From Callipepla californica brunnescens (taxonomy: Eukaryota; Chordata; Aves; Galliformes; Odontophoridae): a stretch of DNA of 64,000 nucleotides. The stretch is from contig JALIRH010000001.1 of assembly GCA_023055505.1 (NCBI GenBank), forward strand, positions 96,813,034-96,877,033, written 5' to 3'. Under the pieces are notes generated by a model that was not told the origin of the DNA, did no database searches, and worked only from the letters and a program-made list of their open reading frames with translations. The position numbers were made by a program, and so were the translations under genes. Below are positions 22,621 through 34,300 of this stretch, piece after piece. The first letter of the stretch is position 1. Each line of letters opens with the position of its first letter.

Positions 22621-25600
22621 TGTTAGTGTATTGTCAGTGGGTTCAAAATGTAAGTATTTGCATGGATGCATTTGTGTTTATGTGCCGTGAGAGAAGAGAG
22701 GAAAAGAAGAGGACTAACGCCGTAACTGGCTCATGCTGTGGAATATGAGGAAACTTACAAAAAGTGAAGAGAACGTCATGCATTCATCTCCATAGACAGC
22801 ACGACATGATTTTAGAATCCTGTAAATTCTGAACGCTGTGTAGAGCTGTGTGCATAGATGTAGGACATTTAGCGTAAAATTTTCACATACGCATTCAAAA
22901 AAGATCAGGCTGAAGAGTGTGATATCTTAGATCAAGGAAAAGCCCCACACTACCCCCTAGTGATCAAAGTTTTGTGACCTCCAAATAACAGAAAACACAG
23001 TAAGTGGACTTTAGATCACAAGAACAAAAAAATGCCCAGAAGCGATGCAAGTCACTGCTGGTGTTCTTTACTTAGGATCCTTTTTATGATAGAAGAATAA
23101 AGCAATGGCTGTCGAAAGGCTGCAACTTCCAATTCCTTGGTCTGAAGCCTCAGTCTTAGTAACCAAACAAATATAAAAATGTATATATTCAGAAGGAGAA
23201 AAACACAAATCCTCAGGGGAGATATCTCAAGTGCTCGGATTTATAAAAATAAAATAGAAGGTTTTCTTGCAATCTTACAATTGTAAGAAAATGCTTTTCC
23301 AGTTTTGTGAGCTATTTGCATAGTTCATATGCACTGATTTATCAGATAACACACATACACATATTTCTTAGTGTTACATAATCTTGAAATTAAGCAAACC
23401 AAGTCCCAGGCTCATATATGTATGCACAGTAAAACTGAAAGCAAGTAATCACTGATATATGCATCTGAAGCCAGAATCAGAGGAAAAATAAATCACGACC
23501 AACAGATTCAGGATTGCTTTACACAGATTTAGGCCATATTGTACCAAAATAATTAAGCATGTACATAAATGAAAACTGGAACAGGTTGTATACTAAATTA
23601 CATTAGTTGAGTAATTTATATACTTAAAGTTGAAAGCTAACTGAATCAGGCTTTCTTATATATGTATAATAAAGACGTACCTACGTATACTAAAACAAAA
23701 ATGAAAAAGGTTCTGTTTATGTTTTGTCTTGCTATTTGTTTTTCTTTGAGTGATTAAGCACTCAGTTCTTCATGACTTATTTTAGAGGTTCTCTGAGTTT
23801 GATCGTGCTTTTGCTGACATAGATTTTACACACTATGCACAGGTGCATAATCTGCACAGGGTACTCTCTCTCATGCATTACTTAAAGTCATAGCATTACA
23901 AGATGAAAATCCTTCACTATCTTTTGAAGAAGACAGGACATGTTGTCCAGGCCAGATTCTAGTGTAGCTGAGCTCTAATTTTTCATTGAACTTAATATAC
24001 TGTATCTCAGAACCTCTAAAATCAATATTTACATAGCATCACATTCTTTCTGTAAGCTATACCCCTCTTACCTCCCCAGAATTCACTAGTTAAAATAATT
24101 TGTTTTTTGTTCCTGTAGCAACTTCTGCTTCTTGTGCCTTCTCTTTTCATTTGTTGCAATTATGACAAAATTTCATCCTCTCAACTGATAAGTTAATGAT
24201 ATGTGGGAAATGGAGATACTGAAAGAGATTAGAATCATCAGAGTCATGGTAGACTCTAAACCTAATATTCACCTTCGAGATAGACATCTGAAGTAAGACA
24301 GGCCATTCAGGAAGCAGTTAACACTATAGCAGAAAGCATCCAAGAGATTATAGTATTAATAAGATGAAGAAAATAAGTGAAACACAATCAAACTTTCAGG
24401 ATTACTTAAGGCAGATGCACATCTCACTGAGACAGCTACATTATACTATCAAGAGAGACAAGTAATAAAGTCAAGAATATAAGGAAAGCTGGAGGGACTA
24501 GATGAAAATCCACAGCATCCAAAAGGAAAAGCAGCTAAAGAAAAATAAAATATTTGGGCATAATCTAGTTTTGTGCCACACACTGAAATCAACTTGGTGC
24601 TGTGTTAGACCCACAAAAATCCAAAACTATTCATAAATATGTTTTCAAAATTAATGTCAAATATAAATATAATGACAAGGAAATAAAGATGCTTGAAAAG
24701 AAAAAAAAAAAAGAGGTATCTGTTACAGTTGTCACACTCTAAAGGCATTTCCAGAGCTGCACATTAAGAAATGTTGCACACTGGCTTTAAAATTTGATTT
24801 TATAGTAAGATCGTTTGAAGTCAAAATTCATATTTTCTTTGCACCAGGATTTCACAGGTGGATTTTCATCCTCTTTCTAACATTACTCGGAAAAAAGACA
24901 GAAAAGAATGATCCTTGGTCCCAAGACCATGTAGCACAGGCTGGATCATATCCAAACTGTTTAGAGCTACCTCTGTCTGGAGAAGATTAATTGAAGAAAA
25001 TTTGGTTAAGCTACCCTAAAAACAGCTAGAGAGTTAGTAAAAAAATACTGATGTAGGCAATCAGGATTTCAGTGCTTGACACCTTTCCGTCTCTTGCACT
25101 TAGCTGTGTAGGTATATCTAGAAGTTCTGCAATAAATTTTACCCAAAACAAATCAATTTTAAATTGTGGGAGGGATATTTTTCAAGACAGGTATTATTTA
25201 TTTGAACAGAAAATATAAAAAGGAGATTGCAGGATTGAGTGCAGTGATTAGCACAAAATGTGGACATACTACTACTTCTGTGGCTGATCTAGTCAGTTAT
25301 TAAATTATTTTTCAGTCCCTCATGAAATTCTGGGACTGTATCATAAAGTCCGAAGAATTCGTGCTTGTCATGCTCACAGGTACAACTCTAAGAATAAACA
25401 AGTAATATATACATTTTAATTATTAATCTCTTTCCTCCTCACCTCCCCCGAGATTGATTTGTATCTGTTCCTATCTCCTTATATCTATATTTATTTTGTT
25501 TCTTACATGCATGTTTAAATTTAATCTGATTGTGTCCTTAGGCTTCTTGTTGATAATTAAAACCACGTATTTTATTCCCTACAGCATGCATTTCAAACTC

Positions 25601-25842
25601 TGTCACTAAAAATGAGTCTGAAGCTTCCCCTTGATCTCAGTAAAATTATAGTTTGGTTTCCCTTCTGATTCATTTTGTATTGGGCATGGTCTTAGATTTT
25701 CAGCTGGGGTAAACATGCATTCCTGTCTGTAAGTCTAAAGCAGTTTTTCAGATTGATGTTGAGAGAGTATCTGACCTGCAGTTCAAAGCTGTTTAGTGAG
25801 ATGGAAACAGTAATCAAATGTCAGTTATGTCTGAAGCTGCAA
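22621..25842. other. Unique non-coding DNA
   Basis: No gene recognised. A perfect 16-bp palindrome TCTTACAATTGTAAGA lies at 23273-23288. A short A-run occurs near 24700-24712. Confidence 0.55.
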
Positions 25843-25976
25843 TTCCTTTCATTTCCTTTCATTTTTCCTTCCCTTTCCATTTTCTTTTTCTTTTTTCTTT
25901 TTTCCTTTTTCCTTTTTCCTTTTTCCTTTTTCCATTTTTCCCTTTTTCCCTTTTCCCTTTTTCCTTTCCTTTCCTC
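25843..25976. repeat. 134-bp polypyrimidine tract, (TTTTTCC)n-like
   Basis: The plus strand is almost purely C and T, with only a few A interruptions near the left end and at about 25934. It consists of TTTTTCC and TTTTCCC units of 6-8 nt with local mirror symmetry, the sequence class that can adopt intramolecular triplex (H-DNA). The frames through it encode Phe/Leu/Ser runs on plus and Lys/Glu/Arg runs on minus, and are not genes. Confidence 0.95.
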
Positions 25977-28900
25977 TAAAATACCAGTTGTAGCGAGAGG
26001 TTTCAGTCTTTCAAAAAAATGGTCAAGTGGAAGTAGGTTACTGACCATCCAATTTAGGTGTTCAGTAACATATGTTAATGGCAGACAATTTTTCACTGCC
26101 ATTCTAGGCTTTACAAGTGGGTTGGGAATATTCTTGATGGCAATATGTACACAGATCAGTAAGATATTATAAGTCATGAGACTTTACAATTTAAATAAGC
26201 ACACTGGAAGGATGGGAACTTCAAAAACATCTAAAAATTGAAGGTGTTGTGCTTTTACGTTTAAAAGCAATTATCATTTCAGTGTTCTCTGTATAGTGCC
26301 ATGTAGTGCCAGTCATGATTCTAGCAATTGAACTAAATAAAATGTGCAATTTTCTGAACTTGTTTCTCAAGATCTTCATAGTTTAGCTATGAAGACAGCG
26401 TATATGATATCTTATGGGTCAGTGAGCAATACTTTAGGTTTACGATACAGAAAGTTAAACAGATTTACTCAGTCTTGTCACTAAAGGAAAACTGTTTCAT
26501 TTATTCATTCTTTTCTCTCCAGCTGGCTACATGTGGCTCCATTTTCTAATATGCCGTGCAAACAAGTATATCACACCTATGGAGGCTGAACCATTACCTT
26601 TTCATTAATTGATAATGCAAAGAAAGTCTGTTAGATTATTTAAATTGCCTTCTTTTGCCTTTTCCCTTCATCTTCTTGTTCACTAGAATGTGAAAAAAGT
26701 CCATGAGAAAATCTGAGAACAGTATTTGTAGCGAGCCAACTGCAGAAGACACTGTAATAGGAAGACTGATTTCAGGCAGAAGTTCAGTAGAATTTAACCT
26801 TCGGCCTTCATTGTAAGCACCTTTATCTCTTAGCATTAGTGATTTTATTGCTATACAACCTGAACGTGGACTATGGCATTCAAACATGTTGCCTTTAACA
26901 GTGCCACTGGTATGTAGGAGCTCATTGCTATGGAGATCTGTAAGAGAGAAGCACTCACCAAACCATAGTGTATCATCTACAAAGTTTAGTATTATGAGAT
27001 GAAAGATTGACAGCTTTCCTGGCTCAAAATAATGCTATAAGGATGAGAGGAAGGGTGAGACTTGAATATGACCATGGATACGATCTGCATACTGTCTTGT
27101 AATCACTGTGACAGTGTTTATCTGAGGCTACATCAACAGGGATTTCCAGAATTGGAAAAATTATGATCTTCTCTATTACTTTTACAAAACCAATTCAGCA
27201 GCTTTGTGCCTTTCCTATTGCACAGGTCCTGAAAGATACCAAAAGAACCAGAACATTCTCAGTGCAAAACAGTACTGAAGAACTAAAAGCAAGTGAGCTT
27301 AATACTGTAGAAAGTACCGTTCAGAAACGTGTAGAAAATTCTTCCCAGTAACCTCCCTTGAATATGAGTGCTTCTGAAGCTTCTGCATTACTGTGGTTAT
27401 TTGCTTCCTTTGTGATTTTTTGTTTCATGTAACTGCTCAACACACTACAGTACACAGGACACGCTTGGGGTGATAATATTACTGGGCAAGTTGCCTCTAG
27501 TGAGAGAAAATTCTTCCATAGTTATGGCCTTACTACTGAATACTGGAAATGCTGGAATTTCCTTGTATTCATGCCATGGCTGTTATAATTCAGCACAATG
27601 CCATTGAAGTAAAAGGTCTTACACCGATATTCACAGATTTGCAAAATATGTAGGGTCTTTTTTTTTTTTTAATTGAGAAATTGTACAGGCTTAAAGATAG
27701 CTAAACTCAAGGTTAGCACGCAGCAGGACCTTACTGCTTTTTAATTACTATGTGAGCAACAAATTCTACAGTTGCATCACCTCATGTTAAGTTTGGATTT
27801 CTATAGCCAGAGTGAATGTCTGATAATAAAATTCCTGTGAATATTTTAGCGGTTGGGATACATGAAGAGTCAGGAATTTAAATTCAGGAGAGACTGGTGA
27901 CTGTGCAGCCATCAGCCTTTTTATCTACCAAATGTATGCAGCTACTTAGCATATTTCCTTGTCCACAGTTTTGAAGTGTCTGTGTCAGATAATTCTTTTG
28001 AAATAATATCTCAGTCACAGGAGTTCCATACTTGATGGATACCTCCAGTATCCTGGATGCCCAAGTTTACGCCACCTCAGCAACTAACACCATGGCTTCT
28101 CTTGGAGGCAAAACATGACTGTGAACATAGAGCTCTCTTGCTTGTCTCAGCTGGAGAGAAACATCAGATCTTTTCTTTAAAGATATGTTAATTTAATGTT
28201 TTTTGGAAGAAAGACAGGGATTAACTTCTTTCCCAGTGCTGTAGCATGCAAATAGTAACTTTAAGAACAATGCTAAATAATGTCTAAATGCCTTAAAGTA
28301 ACTAATACTGCATATCCCGTCTTTAAAGAAATTGGATGTGACTGAAAGAAGTTTTCTGCCTTCCACTTTCCCTCTCCTCCCTGTGAATCTGTATTGCAGT
28401 GAACAGAGCTGTGTTTAAGAGGGATGATAGGGAGTGTAGTGCAGCGGTGGCTCTGGAGGACTGCAGTCCTTGTGCTCAGGGGAGCAAAAGCACAGTGATT
28501 AGGAGTTAAGGGCACAGCTGGTCTTGGGAAGAAACCCTGGGGATGGCCAAGTTTGGAGAAAAAAGTTTTAATATCACTGTTGTTGTTGTTGTTTCCAAGT
28601 TTCCAATGAAGACAAATCCCAGGAATGCAGAAATTACAGAACAGCTCAGGTCTTGATGTGGAGAGGTTATGGACCCAAATGCTGTGTTGCCACCTGCACA
28701 GGGACATATTATCAATGTGACTTTCTCAAGAGACAGACTTCTGAAGTATATTTCCTTTTATTGTACGTCAGAGCAGAGAAGAGAGAAAAAGGCAGTTTTT
28801 GATAGCTCAAACACAGGGTTCTATCTCATGTCTTTGCCCGTGCTTCTTTAATTAATTTCATTGAACAAAACCTAAACTCTGCTGAATTGAATTCTATGAG

Positions 28901-30059
28901 TGTGAGCTATGTATGCACATAACTTCACAGAGGGTTTTCAGAATTTTGACTTGTTTGTCAAAAATATTCTCCACATTTCTCTTCTGATTTCTTTAGCATG
29001 AGGTATTCAGAATTAAGATTTCACTTGAGATATGCTCTTGAGTTTTAACACTATACTGAAACATATTTATGGTAACCCAGTGTTAAAAGGCAATTTTTGT
29101 TCCACGTGGAGCTGCACTGTCTTCACTATGATAGTGTGAGCTTAAAAACCTCAGCATCAGTTTTTATTTACCTTCAAAAAGGAAAAAAAATCACGCAGCT
29201 CATGTGAACAATTTGTGAACACGGTATATCCAAAGGGGTCCCCCTAGTCTTGTGTTTCAGTTTCTGCAAATTTTCTGTTGTAATTCTATTCCATTTGAGA
29301 GAGTATAATAATAGATATGTGGCTATCTGTAATTTTTCCTACTTATTCTCTGAATACATGGTGCTCCTGTATCTTGGTATTTTGATTTTTGTATGTTTAT
29401 GCGAAATAGTTATCATATGATGCTGTTTGCCAGTGAGTGATCTGTTCAAAGCTTCATTAACTAAAAACTGATCCATTTCTTCTTTCTGTTCACAGCTCTG
29501 TATACCAGAATCAAAATATGCAGAAAGTGCAGAGAACAGGGTGTGTTAATCATCAACTTTTATTCTCAGAATATTTTTCTCTGTGATTCAGCATAAAAGG
29601 TAACTATAAGCCATTCAATACTCTCTTTCATTGGAAAGGAGAAGATATGATCATCTGGCTTTCTAAATTACACACCTTCTTTCCAAATTTAGTTAGATTC
29701 ATTTCTACATTTTCTCTCAGTCTTTGTTAGAAAAGAAAAACAAAAGAAATCTAATGATACAATTCTCATTATACAGCTATCAGTTGCATAAAATATCTTT
29801 GTTTAGAGGCCTAATAAAATTGGTCATATAAAGAGGAAATGAGATTTTTAATGTAAAACGAAGCTGACAGTGCTCTTCTATTACTATGGTCTTATTAGGG
29901 AAAAATTCTCTGACATCTGTTTATCCCCTGCAGCCAACCTTGTATTCAGAATACAGTAATTGATTCACAGCATCCACTGGGGATCTAACTGGCTCACTTT
30001 TCCACACCGCACTACACAGGTATCTCTGCAGCTAATTCTGAATGTACATCTACATCGTT
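25977..30059. other. Unique non-coding DNA; one exon-like open stretch
   Basis: No gene is called. At 27226-27351 an open frame of 42 codons begins immediately after a good acceptor-like tract (pyrimidine-rich, ending TTGCACAG) and ends in TAA. This is discussed as a weak exon candidate. A minus-strand frame of 144 codons (28273-28707) has no recognisable domain and spans a (TTG)n run at 28578-28592. Confidence 0.45.
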
Positions 30060-30240
30060 ATCTCCTGGTGAACTGTGACCCGAAACACTTTGGAGGCCCA
30101 GATGAAAGTGCTTCCTCACCCCTCCAGTGCTGGGGGTGCAGGCGTTTCTGCGGCGCGGCAATTCACCCAGGACACCCAATCACAACCAGCCCCTTTGAAG
30201 CCCCGCTCAGCTGGGAGGCCATGAATGATTCATGGCTTCT
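30060..30240. promoter_or_regulatory. Candidate regulatory island: G+C/CpG-richer with 19-bp palindrome
   Basis: This stretch is distinctly richer in G+C and CpG than its surroundings, for example CGTTTCTGCGGCGCGGC near 30145. It ends with the palindrome GCCATGAAT-G-ATTCATGGC at 30218-30236, a perfect 9-bp inverted repeat around one base. The palindrome holds TGATTCA, a variant of the AP-1 site. The isolated CpGs in CpG-depleted DNA suggest protection from methylation or constraint. An unrecognised old repeat or a short exon is an alternative; a 97-codon frame (29960-30253) crosses it but I recognise no protein. Confidence 0.28.
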
Positions 30241-31149
30241 CTACACACACTAAAGGGGGAAGAGCAAAGCTAGTGTGTATTATTCAGGACTGCATCCTCA
30301 ATAAGCCTCCGTGTTCAGCAAATTGCTACAACATTTTCTGCTTAGTCCTCACCTGTATACAACATCTCTTTCTGTGTGCAACCTGCTCATTTTAACAAAG
30401 ATAGGTTGATTATTTAGGAGGCCATGTTAACTAATACCAACACAAATAAAGAAGTCTAGTATCGGTGAATGAAAGCAACAAGGAAGGCATTATAAGGAAA
30501 TTAAGGAAGACGACAATTTCACAGCAGTTGAACTATTACTTTCTTATTTATCCACCTCTATTTCCACCACAGTCACTGTCATCACACAGGACAATTTGTA
30601 TTCTAGATTAGTTTTGGTTTTCAATTCTGTACTTTCTGTTATCTGTTTGGTGAAAGACAGTTAAGCACTGTAGCAATCAAATGTCAAAGAAGTTGATATC
30701 TACAACTAATATCTGTAACAGATCCTCCAAATTTATGTGCATTATAGAGCCAGATAGCATCCTGGACACATCGTACAGCAAAAAAGTTCACTATAACCTC
30801 ATTCATATAAAATGTTTCCAGTACAAGAAATACTAGTTGCTCCAATAACAAGCTCTCTTTTTTATTTCAAAGACCACAGTGTGCACCTGGAACAGTGAAA
30901 TAACAACACTGTAAATGTCTACCAGACTTTCCATACCATTTAGACAGATTTCCTGGAAGCTTCTGAGGTCAGAAGTTGAAAATCCTGCTACTTAGAAGTC
31001 TAATAAGAGCATGGCAAATGCAAAAGGTAATTCATTTCTTGTCCTCATTCCTTCATTGCTGACACACAGAGGAGTTTGCGCAACTAAAAGTCACTCAAAT
31101 AAAAGTATATAATTGATAAGAAGGCATATGATAAAATAAGCTGTTCTCA
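30241..31149. other. Unique non-coding DNA
   Basis: No gene, transposon or strong repeat seen. Confidence 0.55.
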
Positions 31150-31265
31150 TAGCTGCAAGTGCAGCTTTCCACGTTCTCAAGATGCTTGATTATAATCAGA
31201 GATCAGATGCAAATGTTTGTCATCAGTTTATCTTCTTTTGAAGCATAATAATTAAGAGATTAATG
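31150..31265. promoter_or_regulatory. Candidate enhancer: octamer plus paired palindromes
   Basis: Within about 115 bp the following lie close together: AGCTGCA-AG-TGCAGCT (31151-31166, an inverted repeat enclosing a CAAGTG E-box/NKX-type core), the perfect 12-bp palindrome TGATTATAATCA (31187-31198), the exact POU octamer ATGCAAAT (31207-31214) followed by TTTGTC (SOX/TCF-like), and TAATTAAG near 31250. This density and symmetry is unusual for the window. The motifs are seen; enhancer function is inference. Confidence 0.3.
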
Positions 31266-31297
31266 AATTAAGTAAATAAAATAAATGAATACTAAAA

Positions 31298-31318
31298 CAA
31301 CAACAACAACAACAACAA
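31298..31318. repeat. (CAA)7 microsatellite
   Basis: Seven CAA units directly downstream of A+T-rich sequence. Likely length-polymorphic. Confidence 0.95.
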
Positions 31319-34300
31319 GCAACCATAGGTTTGTTGATGCTTATCACTTAGACAATGGGATCTCTTGGCTTGGCTTCAGAAGGCATTACTGTAGGGCTGA
31401 TAGTTCACCTGCTTATTCAGCACCTTGTGTCACTTATTTTGGTGTTTCCTCATAACTGTTCCCTTGTGAAAGGTAACATTTATTCAAACAAAAACATGAT
31501 TATATTTTCAGAGGCAAGGTATAATTTCATTCACTTTTTGTGGATGAACTCATGGAGTAAAATGAGAACACTGTCATCAAGCACCAGTATTTTAAATTCA
31601 AGCCTTTCTGTGGTCATAAATGGCTGACTCTTCATCTATGAATGTTAACTTACCATGTATATAAATAACCAGCTCTGTAATTACATTGATGTGAAAATAA
31701 GATAACACCCACAGGGAGTACGGCTAAGAGAGATTGCCTGGAATTATTTGACTGACATTGTAGAAATACTTTTTTTAATATTGGTACAAGTATTGATGCT
31801 AATAAACAATCCTCACAGTAAGATCACAGGAAAATACTGCCACACACAGCAACAAAGAAATAATATGATGCTGCTGCCCCTGCTGCTTAGCACTTCTAGT
31901 ATAGTGTATAGAAATGTAATTTCAAAAACTGGACTTTTGACATATCTGTCACCTCTTCCTATGAGCAGTATCTACTTTGCTATAGTAAAGACCAAATTTA
32001 AGGGGCTGCTTTGAAGAGAATCCATCTCACTTAACTCAGACTGATAGGGTTGGAATTTCCACCGAAAATGTAGATACTCTTATATTTCTCTTAGAACATG
32101 AGAGAAGGAAGAAGAGGAACCATTTGTAGTCCCTTGGGGACAGTAATTTTCACAGTAACTCTTACCACCCTACGAAAACCACTATGTTACAGAGATTGGC
32201 TCCTTGCCTGTGTCCCTCATGGCCTTATGAACCTAGTACACCTCAGTTTTTGGTTGTCCAGATTCAGTAAGAGCCAAGAGCTCTTAATCGATGAGAGATG
32301 TGATTGGAAAAATAATGTGCATCTTTTGCAGCATGAAGAATTAGCTGCAGAGTTGAAGCATACCACCTCTGTACTTTGAAATGAGGAAATCATACCCATG
32401 ATATACTGGAACTATATTTAGAAGATTTTGCAGAGTTGAGAAGCACTCATTTTGTTGTTTGGATGCAGATTATAAACTGTCAGGGTAACAGATAACCTAT
32501 TTCTCAGCACTTTTTGTAAGAAAATGGTCTCTGTTTCAATGTATGGGGTTTTGATATTACTTTTCAGAGATGCTTAAGTCTTGTTATATAGAGTACTGAG
32601 TTGGGGCTCTTAATTGAGAACTTTGGACTCCATTCACAGGGAGATATTTACACTTTGCAATTTTAAAGGTCAATGAAATGCTTTAACAATTTTGTACAAA
32701 ATGAAACAGTCAGTTTCCTTTCTCATACTTGAGTTGCTCCAACTATCATTAATTTCATATGTGCAAAAGCAATGGAATTGAAATCAGAATCTGACTTAAA
32801 GGATAAACAGAATAAAATAAAAAGTCAAAGATTTCCATACATCCTTTGGAATTTTAAAGCAATGAGTAAAACAGTAGTGGTGGTTAAAGGCCAATGACCA
32901 AACCTATGTCTTCAGAACTCTGTTTGAATGGGCCATGCATTGGATTTGAATATGACCATAAAATGTACCTTAGAATACAGCTTAGTTGTAATCTACAAAC
33001 TTATTTTGTATTTCAGCTCACTCTTACTCAGGAAAATTTCTCAGCTACATGCAGGGTGTTGGTATGTGACTAAATCAGACTGAAGCAAAGCTTCAGGGAT
33101 GAGTTTACAACACTACGTACACTGAACTCACTATGAAATAAATTTTTTCTAAGAAAAATTCTGTTTCAGAAACAGACTGCCAAACTGCAGTTTCTTTCAA
33201 AAAAACTTTGTTTCACAGGGCAATGAAAATTCTGGGCCATGCTGCAAGGATCACCTAAACTAAATTTTACATGGAATGGTTGAGGCAGACAATAATTAGT
33301 AGGGCTTTATATACATGTATACACACTTGCAAGCTTTTAGATGGAGAAATTAAGTAAGTAAACTCCAAAACTAAAAGAGTAGTAGCAGATATCTGGTATT
33401 CAGTGGCTGGATATACTAAGTGGGAGATACAGATTTGTCCCTTGTTTTCCCTCTACTCCCTGGGAATGAGTCCCTGGGTGCGTAGTGCCTCTGATCCAGC
33501 CGAGAAAAGCAGATCTGTGACCACTGATGGACTGATCCAATATCTGATGATTAGGGAATCCTAATCTCAAAATGGGCATGGAAAATATTCCCTCATTTCT
33601 AGAAGCTGTCTAGGATAGATCTGAAATTACACCAGTTTTCCAGTTCCAACATTATTCTACATTATTATATAGAGATAATCTCAGAGATCAGACTCAGAGG
33701 CTATGACAGTGTTAGATTCCTGACAAATTCTCACAGTTTACTAATGGTCTTAAAGTCCATTGTGAGGTATTGTTGCAATGCATTATTTAGAGAAATTGTC
33801 CAAATATGGGTGTTTGACTTGTATCTAAGGGCTGGACAACTTAAGATCAGGGAATGCAGCACTGATCTCTGATGTGTCACATTCCATTTTAGGGTACAGT
33901 TTTAATACATAAATGCTTGCATCTCTGCTGAACACAGCAAGCCTGACATCCAAGCGGTAGCTAGGGACTGAGACTGATCTGTGATTTAAATGCTTTAAGC
34001 TTGATCAATTGTTAGTCTTTGAAATAGATATTGTAATGTAAATTACAACTCATTGGTTAGGCATGTTATTGTAAAAAACTGTTTCTAAGGTTTTTAATTT
34101 AATACACAGTTAGTTTCACTGTATCCAGTTTCCTAAACATTCATTTTCAAAATACTTTCAATTTAGATTTCAGTCATCTCTAAATAATTCTGAATTACTA
34201 ATGAATTTTAGGGCATGATTATGTTGTTACACCGAGCCTGTATCTTCAGTGGTACAAACTATTAAACCTGAAGTTTAAAGGACTTCATACAGCCTTACTG

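Noticed and set aside
25753..26177. Overlapping frames of 139 (plus) and 118 (minus) codons
   Set aside because: Both are produced by the stop-free polypyrimidine/polypurine tract.
28273..28707. 144-codon minus-strand frame
   Set aside because: It includes an Asn run from a (TTG)n microsatellite, shows no recognisable domain, and an overlapping frame on the same strand is also open.
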